From contig CAUJEC010000083.1 in assembly GCA_963169245.1 (NCBI GenBank), positions 1 through 33,060 on the forward strand: a stretch of 33,060 nt of DNA. Reading direction: 5' to 3'. Below, in pieces: positions 7,280 to 14,723 of this stretch. Source of the DNA: Actinomycetota bacterium. GTDB lineage: Bacteria; Actinomycetota; Acidimicrobiia; Acidimicrobiales; Microtrichaceae. The notes below the pieces were generated by a model that was given only the letters and a program-made list of their open reading frames with translations, was not told where the DNA came from and searched no databases. How positions within the stretch are numbered: the stretch's first letter is position 1; the number at the start of each line of letters is the position of its first letter. The position numbers were made by a program, and so were the translations under genes.

Positions 7280-8311
7280 ATGAAATCGACCGGACACCGG
7301 AACAATTCGGTCCACGTTCAAGTGCTCGACTCGCTCGGCGATCTTGGCTCACAGTGGGATCGGCTGGTGGACATCCAGCCACTTCCATCCCCATTTCTGA
7401 AGAGTTGGTGGATCCAGGGTGCATGCGAGGGACAACCCACAATCGTCTGTGTCATGAGGAATGGTCGACTCATTGGTGGGGCGGCGTTCGAGGTCCGGAC
7501 CTGGGGACCCAGATCATTGAACCTACAAAAAATCGTGGTACCAGGCTCCGGCCTTCTGGCACCCGACCACATCGATCTGATCGCAGAGGATGGCGCTGTG
7601 GAGACCGTCGCCAGAGCGGTACTGGGCTATCTGCTGAGACCTGGCAGTCGCCTCATCGAATTGGATGGCTTGGCGGCGGAGGGCACACTCGCCCGCTTGT
7701 TCTCCGATTGTGTGACCGGAATCTCAGACGCTCCATTCGCACCTCTGCCGAGTACCCCTGATGAGTACCTTCGAGGTCGGCCCGGAAAGGTCAGAAGCAC
7801 CATAAAGCGGCGGACCAAGAAGCTTCTCGGCGATGGTGCGATGGTGGAGACCGTCGCACCGGAGAACCTGAACGAGGCCCTGAGGAGCTTCGCAGAGCTC
7901 CACGATGGCCGGTGGTCAGAGGAGTCCGGGTTCCTCGATGCCATCGACCGATTCCGAACGATCCTGAGCGAGGGAATGAGGTCTGGAGAGGTCCTGGTCA
8001 GCGGGTTACGACTCCAGTCGGGGGAAATGGTGGCCATGGAGGTCGACTTCGAGGTGGCGGGTCGCCTGTCGTTCTATCAATCGGGTCGCCGAACCGACCA
8101 TGAGATGCGTGGCTGTGGGTCGGTTCTCAGATTCCAGATCATCGAAGCCGCCATAGATCGCGGAATACAGGAGTACGACCTACTCCGAGGCGAGGAGCCC
8201 TACAAAGCCGAGTGGGCTACCGCAGCGCGTCAGCTGACCAGCCATCGGCTGCCAGTTGGCCCCAGATCAAAGCTCGTGGATTGGGCGCTCAGCCACGCAC
8301 CTTCGCGATGA
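7280..8311 (+). CDS. GNAT-family acyltransferase, CelD/BcsL-FemAB-like
   Basis: This cytoplasmic acyltransferase has 343 residues, of the Acetyltransf_6 type found in polysaccharide and cellulose loci. The likely role is acylation of a polysaccharide precursor or a related amine or sugar. The C-terminal GNAT half starts near VRSTIKRRTKKLL (about 171-183) and ends with LLRGEEPYKAEWATA (about 301-315), a hallmark of the CelD group (EPYK..W). The ATG at 7280 has no obvious SD. It is the only plus-strand gene in the polysaccharide block and its last 23 bases overlap, tail to tail, the end of the flippase gene. Substrate is unknown; the family call rests mainly on the EPYKAEW motif and on context. 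Confidence 0.75.
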   Translation: MKSTGHRNNSVHVQVLDSLGDLGSQWDRLVDIQPLPSPFLKSWWIQGACEGQPTIVCVMRNGRLIGGAAFEVRTWGPRSLNLQKIVVPGSGLLAPDHIDLIAEDGAVETVARAVLGYLLRPGSRLIELDGLAAEGTLARLFSDCVTGISDAPFAPLPSTPDEYLRGRPGKVRSTIKRRTKKLLGDGAMVETVAPENLNEALRSFAELHDGRWSEESGFLDAIDRFRTILSEGMRSGEVLVSGLRLQSGEMVAMEVDFEVAGRLSFYQSGRRTDHEMRGCGSVLRFQIIEAAIDRGIQEYDLLRGEEPYKAEWATAARQLTSHRLPVGPRSKLVDWALSHAPSR

Positions 8312-9809
8312 CGTCCTTGAGCTCGTAACGAGCCGACGAGCTGACTGCCAGCCCAACGGCACCGCCAACGATTCCAGCTGCGACGATTGCGAGCATCGAG
8401 AGGAACCCGATGTCTGTAATCAGGCGCACCGGCAGTGCGAACGCGAGCACGAACACCGACACCACCAGAGCCGGCATGAGTGATCTGACGACCTCCGCGA
8501 GGCTGGCTCCAACTATGCGGTTCACGATCAGCTGCCTGGCGGTCTGGAACACTGCCGCGATGATCAGGTGAACCGTTGCGACCCAAACGATTCCACGCGG
8601 AGCAACGATCCACATGGCGATGAGCATGGATGGGACCATCACCAGGTTGATCTTCGCCATTACGCCGGGTTTCCCGATGGCGAAGAGCAGATCACCGCTC
8701 GCGAATCCGACACCGACAAAGCATCCGGCCAACGACAGCAGTTCCATGGTCCGTATCGCAATCGGTGACGGAGTCCCATACATCACCCAGATCGCGTCTC
8801 GAGCAACAAGGGCCAGTCCGATACCGGTGGGGATCGAAAAGAGCGCTATCAGCCGGAGAGCCCGATACAGGGCATCCGCCATTGCCATCTTTCCCTCGGA
8901 ACGAATCCGCGCATACATGGGGAACAGCACCGCAGACATGGCATTGAGCTGCGCGCCGAGGATGAACTCGGGCAGCCGAAAAGCCTGGTAGTAGAGCGAC
9001 AGCTCATCCTGACCGTACTTGTCCCGACGGGTGGAGCGGTTTCCGACAATCAGGTAGTCACCGTTGAGTGCAAGCACGCCCAGGAGGCGGGTTCCTGCCA
9101 TTCGCCACGCATAGGCGAACAGCTCCCGCATGATCTTCCAGTCCCACCGGAGAACCGGCTTGAATCGGATGACAACCCAGGTTCCAACCAGCCAGACGGC
9201 ATAAGCAGCGATGAGCCCGAGGATGATCGCCCACGCCTCCATTCCGATCATCACGAGCACAACGGTCAACACAAAACGCGTCATGTCACGGGCCACCTCA
9301 ACGGCAGCGCGCGATCTGAAGTCCATTCCACGCATAAGGAGTGCCCATGGAATGGTCGTCAGCCCGGACATCAACACGATGACCGATAGGAGTCGGAAGA
9401 TGGTGTCGTAGCCTTCCAGGTGATTGAACGCCGTGATCAGAGGCGCGACGAAGAACGCCACGGCGGCAAGGAATCCGGCGAGCATTACGTTCGCTGTGAA
9501 CGCGACCTGGACCCTCTCGCTGATCCCCTCCTCCTGCTCGTAGACGAGTGCCGCCCCCATTCCCAGATCGAGAGCGTTGTCGAAGTAGAAGGTGAAGATC
9601 ATCAGCGTGACCATCACCTTGTAGTCGATGGTGTCGAGGTGGCGAGCGAGCAGAGCAGCCAGCACCAACGCCGAGACATAGCGGGTGAATACGCCGACGT
9701 TCGCCCACAGGAACCCTCGGCTCGCGGTAGTGGCTACTGACTCGGATGACTCGCTGTCGACTTCATCGCCGTCTGAGTCGCTGTTGTGTTGTTCGTCCAG
9801 ATCGGACAA
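8289..9809 (-). CDS. Polysaccharide flippase, Wzx/MATE-like (MOP superfamily)
   Basis: This multi-pass membrane protein of 506 residues should flip undecaprenyl-linked repeat units to the outer face. About twelve or more hydrophobic segments are seen, with typical N-terminal features SRGFLWANVGVFTRYVSAL and ARHLDTIDYKVM and the family pattern of charged residues within helices (DNALDLGMGAALVYEQEEG). The first 30 residues are unusually acidic and Ser/Asp rich. The start is TTG (9807-9809), supported by AAGGGGA about five bases upstream. It lies 36 bases downstream of the Wzz-like gene stop, so the two form an operon, and it converges on the GNAT gene. Substrate specificity cannot be deduced. 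Confidence 0.88.
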   Translation of the reverse strand: MSDLDEQHNSDSDGDEVDSESSESVATTASRGFLWANVGVFTRYVSALVLAALLARHLDTIDYKVMVTLMIFTFYFDNALDLGMGAALVYEQEEGISERVQVAFTANVMLAGFLAAVAFFVAPLITAFNHLEGYDTIFRLLSVIVLMSGLTTIPWALLMRGMDFRSRAAVEVARDMTRFVLTVVLVMIGMEAWAIILGLIAAYAVWLVGTWVVIRFKPVLRWDWKIMRELFAYAWRMAGTRLLGVLALNGDYLIVGNRSTRRDKYGQDELSLYYQAFRLPEFILGAQLNAMSAVLFPMYARIRSEGKMAMADALYRALRLIALFSIPTGIGLALVARDAIWVMYGTPSPIAIRTMELLSLAGCFVGVGFASGDLLFAIGKPGVMAKINLVMVPSMLIAMWIVAPRGIVWVATVHLIIAAVFQTARQLIVNRIVGASLAEVVRSLMPALVVSVFVLAFALPVRLITDIGFLSMLAIVAAGIVGGAVGLAVSSSARYELKDVIAKVRG

Positions 9810-9845
9810 GTTGTTCCCCTTGAAAGGATCGGTTCCGCAGAACCG

Positions 9846-11186
9846 TCAGTTCCGGAGAACCACGACTCCCGAACCGCCTGAGCTGAACGACCGTAGCGTG
9901 TCGCCAGCTGCACGGGCATCTGTGAGGGTTGTCTCCCCTTCGGTGACGACCATCAACGTGGCATCCGCCAGCGAGAGCATCTGGGCGGTGGGCACGGGAC
10001 CCGGTATCCGCGGCCCGTTGACGATCACGACGAATCGACCGGCGAGTGCCTCAAGAACTCGCGAGAAGTTCGAGCGCATGCGCAGGATGTTCCTGCTCGT
10101 GTCGACGCCGGCGCCGAGGAATCTGACCATACCGTCCGGTGGACGCATCGGTTCGATGGCGCGAGGAACGGTCACATTCGAAAGCGATGTGAGCGTCGCC
10201 TCTGGATTCAGCTGTCCCGACAGGCACTCAGCGAGCCCGGCTGAATGTTCGGCACCAAGGAGCGTTGTCAGAACCGACTCGTCAAGATCAGCGTCGATGA
10301 GAGCGACCGGTTGGCCGAAGCTGCGAGCGATGGTGCAGGCGAGGGCAACTGAGAGTTCGGCTCGTTCACGAGCCGAGTCGCTACCAACGAGCACGAGCCG
10401 GTGCACAGGCTCGTTGAGGGCCAGTCGCTCGATCGAGGAGATGACCCCTGCAATGGTGTCCTGGGGGTTGGCTCCCCTGCTGCTGAGTGAACCCACTCGC
10501 GCCAGGATCGGCAGGTCCAGAGCCTCCATGACGTCCTTGGAGGACTCGACCACGGGCTTGGACAGATTGCGAACGAGGAAGATGAGGAACGGGACCAGGC
10601 CGCCGAGAAGCAGTCCGAAAATGACTGCGAACCAGACCGGGAACCGCGAGGTGCTCTGAAGCGGTCGGAGGACCTCTTGGAAGATCGGCCCCCTTATCCT
10701 GCTCTCAACAGGCAGGTCACGCTGGGCCGATTCGAACGCGCTCGTGAGTGCCGGAACCACCTGAGCCGAGATCTGCTCCGATTCCTTACGGTCGGGGCTC
10801 TTGACGACGATGCTCATAAACGCGGATTCCGGCTTGCGCTTCACCGAGATCATCGAGTTGATCGCGTCTATGGACTGCGGGAGGTCTCCGCGGCGCTTCA
10901 CCTCGGCGGCGAATGCCTTCGACTCGACGATGCTCTGGAGGGCCTGCGTGACGACTTCATTGTCATTGGGGTTAGCCCCGGAGACCACCATGACCGCACG
11001 TGTGGTCTCGTAGTTCGGCGGGCTGGAGATCGCTGCCACAGCAGCGAGTGCCGCGACGACGAACATCGACGCGACGACGATGATCGTCTGTGATCTGGTG
11101 AGCCTGATCGATCGCCTGTTCTCCACTGGCGCTATGGGCGTACTGCCATAGTCCATTGCCACAGACGTCTGTCGCATCGGCGTCAT
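9846..11186 (-). CDS. Wzz-like chain-length protein fused to a degenerate tyrosine-kinase-like domain
   Basis: This 446-residue copolymerase-type protein probably controls polysaccharide chain length. The Wzz part spans two membrane segments (about 34-54 and 182-204) with an extracytoplasmic region between them. The cytoplasmic part aligns by eye with bacterial tyrosine (BY) kinases, but key residues are missing. The Walker A position reads LVLVGSDSARERAELSVAL (about 264-282) with no GKS/T. Walker B reads FVVIVNGP, without the Asp. The A' motif VALIDADLD (about 293-301) is kept. There is no C-terminal tyrosine cluster; the protein ends GSGVVVLRN. The ATG at 11186 has AGGAG about 12 bases upstream. 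A pair of palindromes lies 24-64 bases upstream of the start. I infer a non-catalytic, structural version of the kinase domain. Confidence 0.82.
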   Translation of the reverse strand: MTPMRQTSVAMDYGSTPIAPVENRRSIRLTRSQTIIVVASMFVVAALAAVAAISSPPNYETTRAVMVVSGANPNDNEVVTQALQSIVESKAFAAEVKRRGDLPQSIDAINSMISVKRKPESAFMSIVVKSPDRKESEQISAQVVPALTSAFESAQRDLPVESRIRGPIFQEVLRPLQSTSRFPVWFAVIFGLLLGGLVPFLIFLVRNLSKPVVESSKDVMEALDLPILARVGSLSSRGANPQDTIAGVISSIERLALNEPVHRLVLVGSDSARERAELSVALACTIARSFGQPVALIDADLDESVLTTLLGAEHSAGLAECLSGQLNPEATLTSLSNVTVPRAIEPMRPPDGMVRFLGAGVDTSRNILRMRSNFSRVLEALAGRFVVIVNGPRIPGPVPTAQMLSLADATLMVVTEGETTLTDARAAGDTLRSFSSGGSGVVVLRN

Positions 11187-11209
11187 TCGACTGATCTTCT
11201 CCTCTGCCT

Positions 11210-11250
11210 AGTGGTGCAACCACTCATTGTTGTGAAGTGGTCCATCCACT
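11210..11250. promoter_or_regulatory. Tandem palindromes AGTGG-N5-CCACT upstream of the Wzz-like gene
   Basis: Two inverted repeats with identical arms and five-base centres occur at 11210-11224 (AGTGGTGCAACCACT) and 11236-11250 (AGTGGTCCATCCACT). Their centres are 26 bases apart. They lie immediately upstream of the Wzz-like/flippase operon on the minus strand and look like paired sites for a dimeric regulator. RNA hairpins in the leader are the alternative. The regulator is not in the window. Confidence 0.45.
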
Positions 11251-11411
11251 CGCTGATTCCGCACCTGAATCCCGTGACCCATCTACTTGGGAAAGGGTGC
11301 TGAGTACAGTCTGCCAGCGTCAACCGACAATGTGCACCGAGCAATTGTACCGGCGTGCAGTGAGATCGCGTAAGCGAGGCCCTCACGCGATCAGATCTCT
11401 TTCAGTCCAGT

Positions 11412-11442
11412 TTGGGATCTTGGCTTCCACCCGATGTAGAGT
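11412..11442 (+). promoter_or_regulatory. Promoter of the bS22 gene, probably leaderless
   Basis: TTGGGA (11412-11417) and TAGAGT (11437-11442) are 19 bases apart. The bS22 ATG begins only 10 bases after the -10 element, and no SD is present in between, so transcription would start at or next to the ATG. The same arrangement, with the same 19-base spacer, is found upstream of the bL37 gene in this window. Confidence 0.5.
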
Positions 11443-11452
11443 CTCCGACGCC

Positions 11453-11554
11453 ATGGGCTCACTGATTAAGAAGCGCCGTAAGCGCATGCGGAAGAAGAAG
11501 CACAAGAAGCTACTGAGGCGCACGCGTCATCAGCGTAGAGCTCGCGGTAAATAG
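11453..11554 (+). CDS. 30S ribosomal protein bS22 (AURKAIP1/COX24-like), 33 residues
   Basis: This is a 33-residue, extremely basic protein: MGSLIKKRRKRMRKKK at the start and RRTRHQRRARGK at the end. It closely resembles the actinobacterial bS22 described in mycobacterial ribosome structures, as I remember that sequence, and belongs to the AURKAIP1/COX24 group. It binds rRNA near the decoding region of the small subunit. A longer in-frame reading from 11237 is open but has no reason to be used. The ATG at 11453 matches the family start exactly and sits just behind a promoter. It is monocistronic and convergent with ispE. Confidence 0.93.
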   Translation: MGSLIKKRRKRMRKKKHKKLLRRTRHQRRARGK

Positions 11555-11556
11555 TC

Positions 11557-11570
11557 CCAGCTCGGGCTGG
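11557..11570 (+). terminator. Small hairpin right after bS22
   Basis: CCAGC-TCGG-GCTGG forms a five-pair stem with a tetraloop, beginning two bases after the bS22 stop. No T-run follows. It may end the short bS22 message or protect its 3' end. The remaining gap to ispE (11571-11717) shows nothing else convincing. Confidence 0.3.
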
Positions 11571-11717
11571 TCGCGAACCTTGTCTGCTGATAGTCGACTA
11601 CTGGTAGACGCCTGCTCGTAGGTCTTGACCCAGCACCGCCTTGAGGTCGGCACGTGAACAGTGTCCGACGAAACGACTTGGCCAGTGGATCATCCTTGGC
11701 CGCGTGCGACCGCGTTG

Positions 11718-12470
11718 CTAGAACGCGTGAACCGTTCGGGTGACCACGCGTCCCGACCCCGGGAATGCTCCCTCCACAAACCATGTGGACCCACTCCCCG
11801 CCAGACGCGCCCGTAGTCCTGTGGCTGCGGTCAGTTCGTCACGCCACTCGGCGAGTTTCGGGTAGGCGGCCAGGGCAGCAGGCTCCAAGTCGTTGCCATT
11901 GTCACCCTCCGGGCCACCCATGTCGTCCCATTTTCTGTAGACGACCGGTGTCGACGCATGAAGCGGAGGTGTGAGGAGTGTGAAGGTCTGCTCCACATAC
12001 GGCAGCGGCTCAAGAATCTCACCGATGCCGGATACGAGCGCCCGACCGCCCCTCAGACAGAACGCAACATCGGCTCCAAGGGTGACCGCGACGACGGGGT
12101 CCGACTCGCCTGCCCATCGCAGCACAGCGGCGGCATCGGAACTGCCGCCGCCGAGACCTGCACCCATCGGGATCGACTTGTCGATGACCGCGCCAGCCTG
12201 TACCCCGACGAGCGCAAGTGCACGTACCACCAGATCATTGGAGCCAACCAAGGTTGTCTCTCCGCCGATCCTCATCTGCACTCCATGCGTGTGAGGCCGA
12301 ATAGTCACAGTGTCAGCCAGATCCAGACTCACCATCTCGGCCTCGATCATGTGATATCCGTCGTCTCTGACACCGGTGACCCGTAACGATGTCGTCAGTT
12401 TGGCTGGGGCGACCAGCACATGGTCCCCGGGGCTCGACTCGCTCGAATACTTCCGATGATCTGAGCTCAC
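11718..12470 (-). CDS. ispE: 4-diphosphocytidyl-2-C-methyl-D-erythritol kinase
   Basis: IspE phosphorylates CDP-methylerythritol in the MEP pathway of isoprenoid synthesis, which also supplies the undecaprenyl carrier used by the polysaccharide genes nearby. The GHMP-kinase landmarks are the catalytic-Lys segment APAKLTTSLRV, DGYHMIEAEMVSLDLAD, the ATP loop PMGAGLGGGSSDAAAVL and the C-terminal ARLAGSGSTWF. At 250 residues it is somewhat short (the family is usually 280-310). The GTG at 12470 overlaps the rsmA stop as GTGA, with GGAG upstream, so translation is coupled. It is the last gene of tatD-x-rsmA-ispE. Confidence 0.93.
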   Translation of the reverse strand: MSSDHRKYSSESSPGDHVLVAPAKLTTSLRVTGVRDDGYHMIEAEMVSLDLADTVTIRPHTHGVQMRIGGETTLVGSNDLVVRALALVGVQAGAVIDKSIPMGAGLGGGSSDAAAVLRWAGESDPVVAVTLGADVAFCLRGGRALVSGIGEILEPLPYVEQTFTLLTPPLHASTPVVYRKWDDMGGPEGDNGNDLEPAALAAYPKLAEWRDELTAATGLRARLAGSGSTWFVEGAFPGSGRVVTRTVHAF

Positions 12471-13405
12471 GTCTCCGCTCCTGTGATCGGGTCATCGGAG
12501 TTCCGCCGCTTTGCAGCGATGACCTCGGTAAGTCGGACCCAGTCCGAGAGCGAGAGGTTCTCAGGTCGACTCGTCGGCTCGATTCCCGCGGATTCGAAGG
12601 CAGCCTGATCAGCATGGCCACCGAGAGACGAGCGCAGCATCTTGCGTCGCTTGCGATAGGCGGTCGAGACCACGGCCATCAGTTGGTCTGCGTCGATCAA
12701 CTCTGAAGGGGCCCCGTGGCGGCGGAAGGACAGCAGCGCCGACGACACATTGGGTACAGGGTGAAAGACCTCGGGGGGGATGAGCATCTCGACGCTTGCA
12801 TCCGCATACCAGGCGAGCTGGATCGATGGAACGCCGATGGTCTTGCCTCCCGGCTGTGCAGCCAGCCGTTCCGCAACCTCTTGTTGGACCATGACCAGCC
12901 CCGAGGTGACCATAGGAGCCGACCTCAATATCGACATCACGATGGGGACGGCAACGTTGTAGGGAAGGTTGGCCACAAAGGTCCACTGCTCACCATCGAG
13001 GACATCGGACCAGTCCACTTCCAGAGCATCGGCGGTGATCACACGAACATCGGCCGTGCGCCCTACCCAGGCAGCTGTCGCTTCGACAATCCCCGTTCCC
13101 GTGTTCCGAACCACAGAATTCCCAGCCGCCTGATCGTCGGATCGCACCTTGACGACATCCCTCACGAGCGGGGCCAGCAACTCGTCCTTCTCGATGGCCA
13201 CCACTCGTCGGGCCGTCGTGGCCAGCGCACCCGTGAGCGCACCAAGTCCGGGTCCCACCTCGAGCACCGAGCTCTCGTGATCGATTCCTGCGAGCTCGAT
13301 GATGGACTCGATGACCTGATTGTCGACAACGAAGTTCTGGCCGAGCACCTTGCGGGGTTCCAGGCCATGTCTGGCAAGCAGGGCTATGACGTCGTCGCGA
13401 TCCAT
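12467..13405 (-). CDS. rsmA: 16S rRNA (A1518/A1519) dimethyladenosine transferase
   Basis: RsmA (KsgA) uses S-adenosylmethionine to dimethylate two adjacent adenosines in helix 45 of 16S rRNA. Landmarks are KVLGQNFVVD, the SAM loop VLEVGPGLGALTGALA, VVAIEKDE and the catalytic FVANLPYNVAVPI (NLPY). An extra segment of roughly 25-30 residues (RSDDQAAGNSVVRNTGTG and following) lies between VVAIEKDELLAPLVRD and the VITADALEVDW strand, making the protein 312 residues against about 270. The ATG at 13403-13405 shares one base with the stop of the upstream gene, and ispE overlaps its end. Confidence 0.95.
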   Translation of the reverse strand: MDRDDVIALLARHGLEPRKVLGQNFVVDNQVIESIIELAGIDHESSVLEVGPGLGALTGALATTARRVVAIEKDELLAPLVRDVVKVRSDDQAAGNSVVRNTGTGIVEATAAWVGRTADVRVITADALEVDWSDVLDGEQWTFVANLPYNVAVPIVMSILRSAPMVTSGLVMVQQEVAERLAAQPGGKTIGVPSIQLAWYADASVEMLIPPEVFHPVPNVSSALLSFRRHGAPSELIDADQLMAVVSTAYRKRRKMLRSSLGGHADQAAFESAGIEPTSRPENLSLSDWVRLTEVIAAKRRNSDDPITGAET

Positions 13406-13800
13406 CAGTCGCCAGTCGTTTCGTCACCAGACCGTTTAGACCCCGACTGGTTCGACGCCGGACCATCGTCCTTGACCGAACCAGAATCCAAGTCATCGCC
13501 CGTGGTGTCACTCGACGGAGGGAGCGTCGTGACAGTGGTCGCCGGTGACCTGTCGGAGTACCGGCTCGACCCCTTCGGGTACCAGTCCTCGGGTATCTCG
13601 ATGGACGTGGTGGTCGTCGCAGTCGACGTCGTTGTAACCCTGGGGGCGACCGATGTTGTGGCTCCCCTGCCACCTGAAGATGTGGTCGGGCTGTTCGTCG
13701 ACTCTGAGTCAGATCCACTGAGCGAGATCACGGCAATCGCAACCAACGCGACAACGGTGACCGCCGCCGCGAGAAGTACCCGGGGCTGGATCGAGTTCAA
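13405..13800 (-). CDS. Small Ser/Thr-rich membrane-anchored protein of unknown function
   Basis: I do not recognise a family. The 131-residue product has one hydrophobic segment near the N-terminus (LLAAAVTVVALVAIAVISL, about 9-27). A low-complexity tail rich in Ser, Thr, Asp and Pro follows, including TTSTATTTTSIEIPEDWYPK, and is probably outside the cell. The only compact part is around EIPEDWYPKGSSRYS. The start is TTG (13798-13800), overlapping the tatD stop as TTGA; its end overlaps rsmA by one base. The position between tatD and rsmA is where many actinobacteria carry rpfB, but no Rpf or G5 domain is visible here. A cell-surface or wall-associated role is only a guess. Confidence 0.7.
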   Translation of the reverse strand: MNSIQPRVLLAAAVTVVALVAIAVISLSGSDSESTNSPTTSSGGRGATTSVAPRVTTTSTATTTTSIEIPEDWYPKGSSRYSDRSPATTVTTLPPSSDTTGDDLDSGSVKDDGPASNQSGSKRSGDETTGD

Positions 13801-14714
13801 GCCGCCCCCGAGGCGCCGAAACCCGCTGAGCGCTCGACCTCAGACAGCGACTCCGATAGTTCATCCGCTGTCAGGCCATCACGTGCCGTACCGTTCGATT
13901 CATCGAACTCCAGCCCATAGAACTCAACGGTGGTGTCAAACGTCTGCGAGGCAAAGCGACCGACTGAGATTTCCAGGACATCAGCCACGGCCGCTCCTAC
14001 CAGTGCCACGTTTGCCGGAACGTTGGGTCGCCCACGATGCGGCACCGGAGCCAGATACGGCGAGTCGGTCTCCACCATGAGCCGTTCGACTGGAGTCACT
14101 CCGATGGCCTCACGAATGTCCGCAGCGCTGGGGAACGTCACGATTCCGCTGATCGAGATGAAAGCGCCGCGTTCGACAGCACCCGTTGCGTCACCGGGAC
14201 CGCCTGTGAAGCAGTGGAACACCGTCCGCCTGGGAACGCCCTCACTGTCGAGAATGTCGAATGTGTCCTCCCAAGCGGACCGGGTGTGGATGACCAGGGG
14301 AAGGTCGAATCTGTGAGCCAGCTGAATCTGTTGGGCGAACACCCGACGTTGCTCCTGTCGGGGTGAATAGTCATAGTGGAAATCGAGCCCACATTCCCCA
14401 ACGGCCACCAAGCGCCCACCCCCATCGATCGCTGCGGCGATCAGGTCCTCGAGCCCGTCGAGACCATCCTTGGCGTCATGAGGATGCACTCCGGCAGTCG
14501 CCCAGATTGACGACGAGGTGGTTGAAAGCCCAAGCGCTTTCGTGGAACTCGCCAGATCGGTCCCGACCGAGATCATTCCTACGACGCCGGCCTCAGCCGC
14601 ATTGGCGACGACCCCGGAGTCAACAGCATCGAGATCCAAGTGGCAGTGGTTGTCTATCCACATGGGTCGGGCGTTCATCTCACCCGAAGGGGCGTCTCGA
14701 TCAGTTGCTGACAC
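13797..14714 (-). CDS. TatD-family metal-dependent DNase/hydrolase
   Basis: This TIM-barrel metal-dependent hydrolase of the TatD family includes members that act as 3' exonucleases. Metal-ligand motifs are visible in order: IDNHCHLDLDA, ATAGVHPHDA, VAVGECGLDFHYD, LPLVIHTR, VFHCFTGG and LMVETDSPYLAP. The N-terminus has about 17 extra residues. The GTG at 14714 lies nine bases after the stop of the fusion gene, with no SD. An internal ATG (start of MNARPMWIDNH) would give a more typical length. It leads the overlapping set with the 131-residue gene, rsmA and ispE. Confidence 0.9.
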   Translation of the reverse strand: MSATDRDAPSGEMNARPMWIDNHCHLDLDAVDSGVVANAAEAGVVGMISVGTDLASSTKALGLSTTSSSIWATAGVHPHDAKDGLDGLEDLIAAAIDGGGRLVAVGECGLDFHYDYSPRQEQRRVFAQQIQLAHRFDLPLVIHTRSAWEDTFDILDSEGVPRRTVFHCFTGGPGDATGAVERGAFISISGIVTFPSAADIREAIGVTPVERLMVETDSPYLAPVPHRGRPNVPANVALVGAAVADVLEISVGRFASQTFDTTVEFYGLEFDESNGTARDGLTADELSESLSEVERSAGFGASGAA

Positions 14715-14723
14715 GAGTCAAAG

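Noticed and set aside
11237-11452. Longer version of the bS22 frame
   Set aside because: bS22 is 33 residues in known cases, the promoter lies inside the extension, and the extra part covers the palindromes and has no conserved features.
11571-11717. A second tRNA or small RNA between bS22 and ispE
   Set aside because: I looked for a cloverleaf on both strands and found no acceptor/T-arm pair.
12716-14080. 454-residue plus-strand open frame across rsmA and tatD
   Set aside because: It is antisense to four recognised genes, has no family motif and follows the third-position GC bias of the real minus-strand genes.
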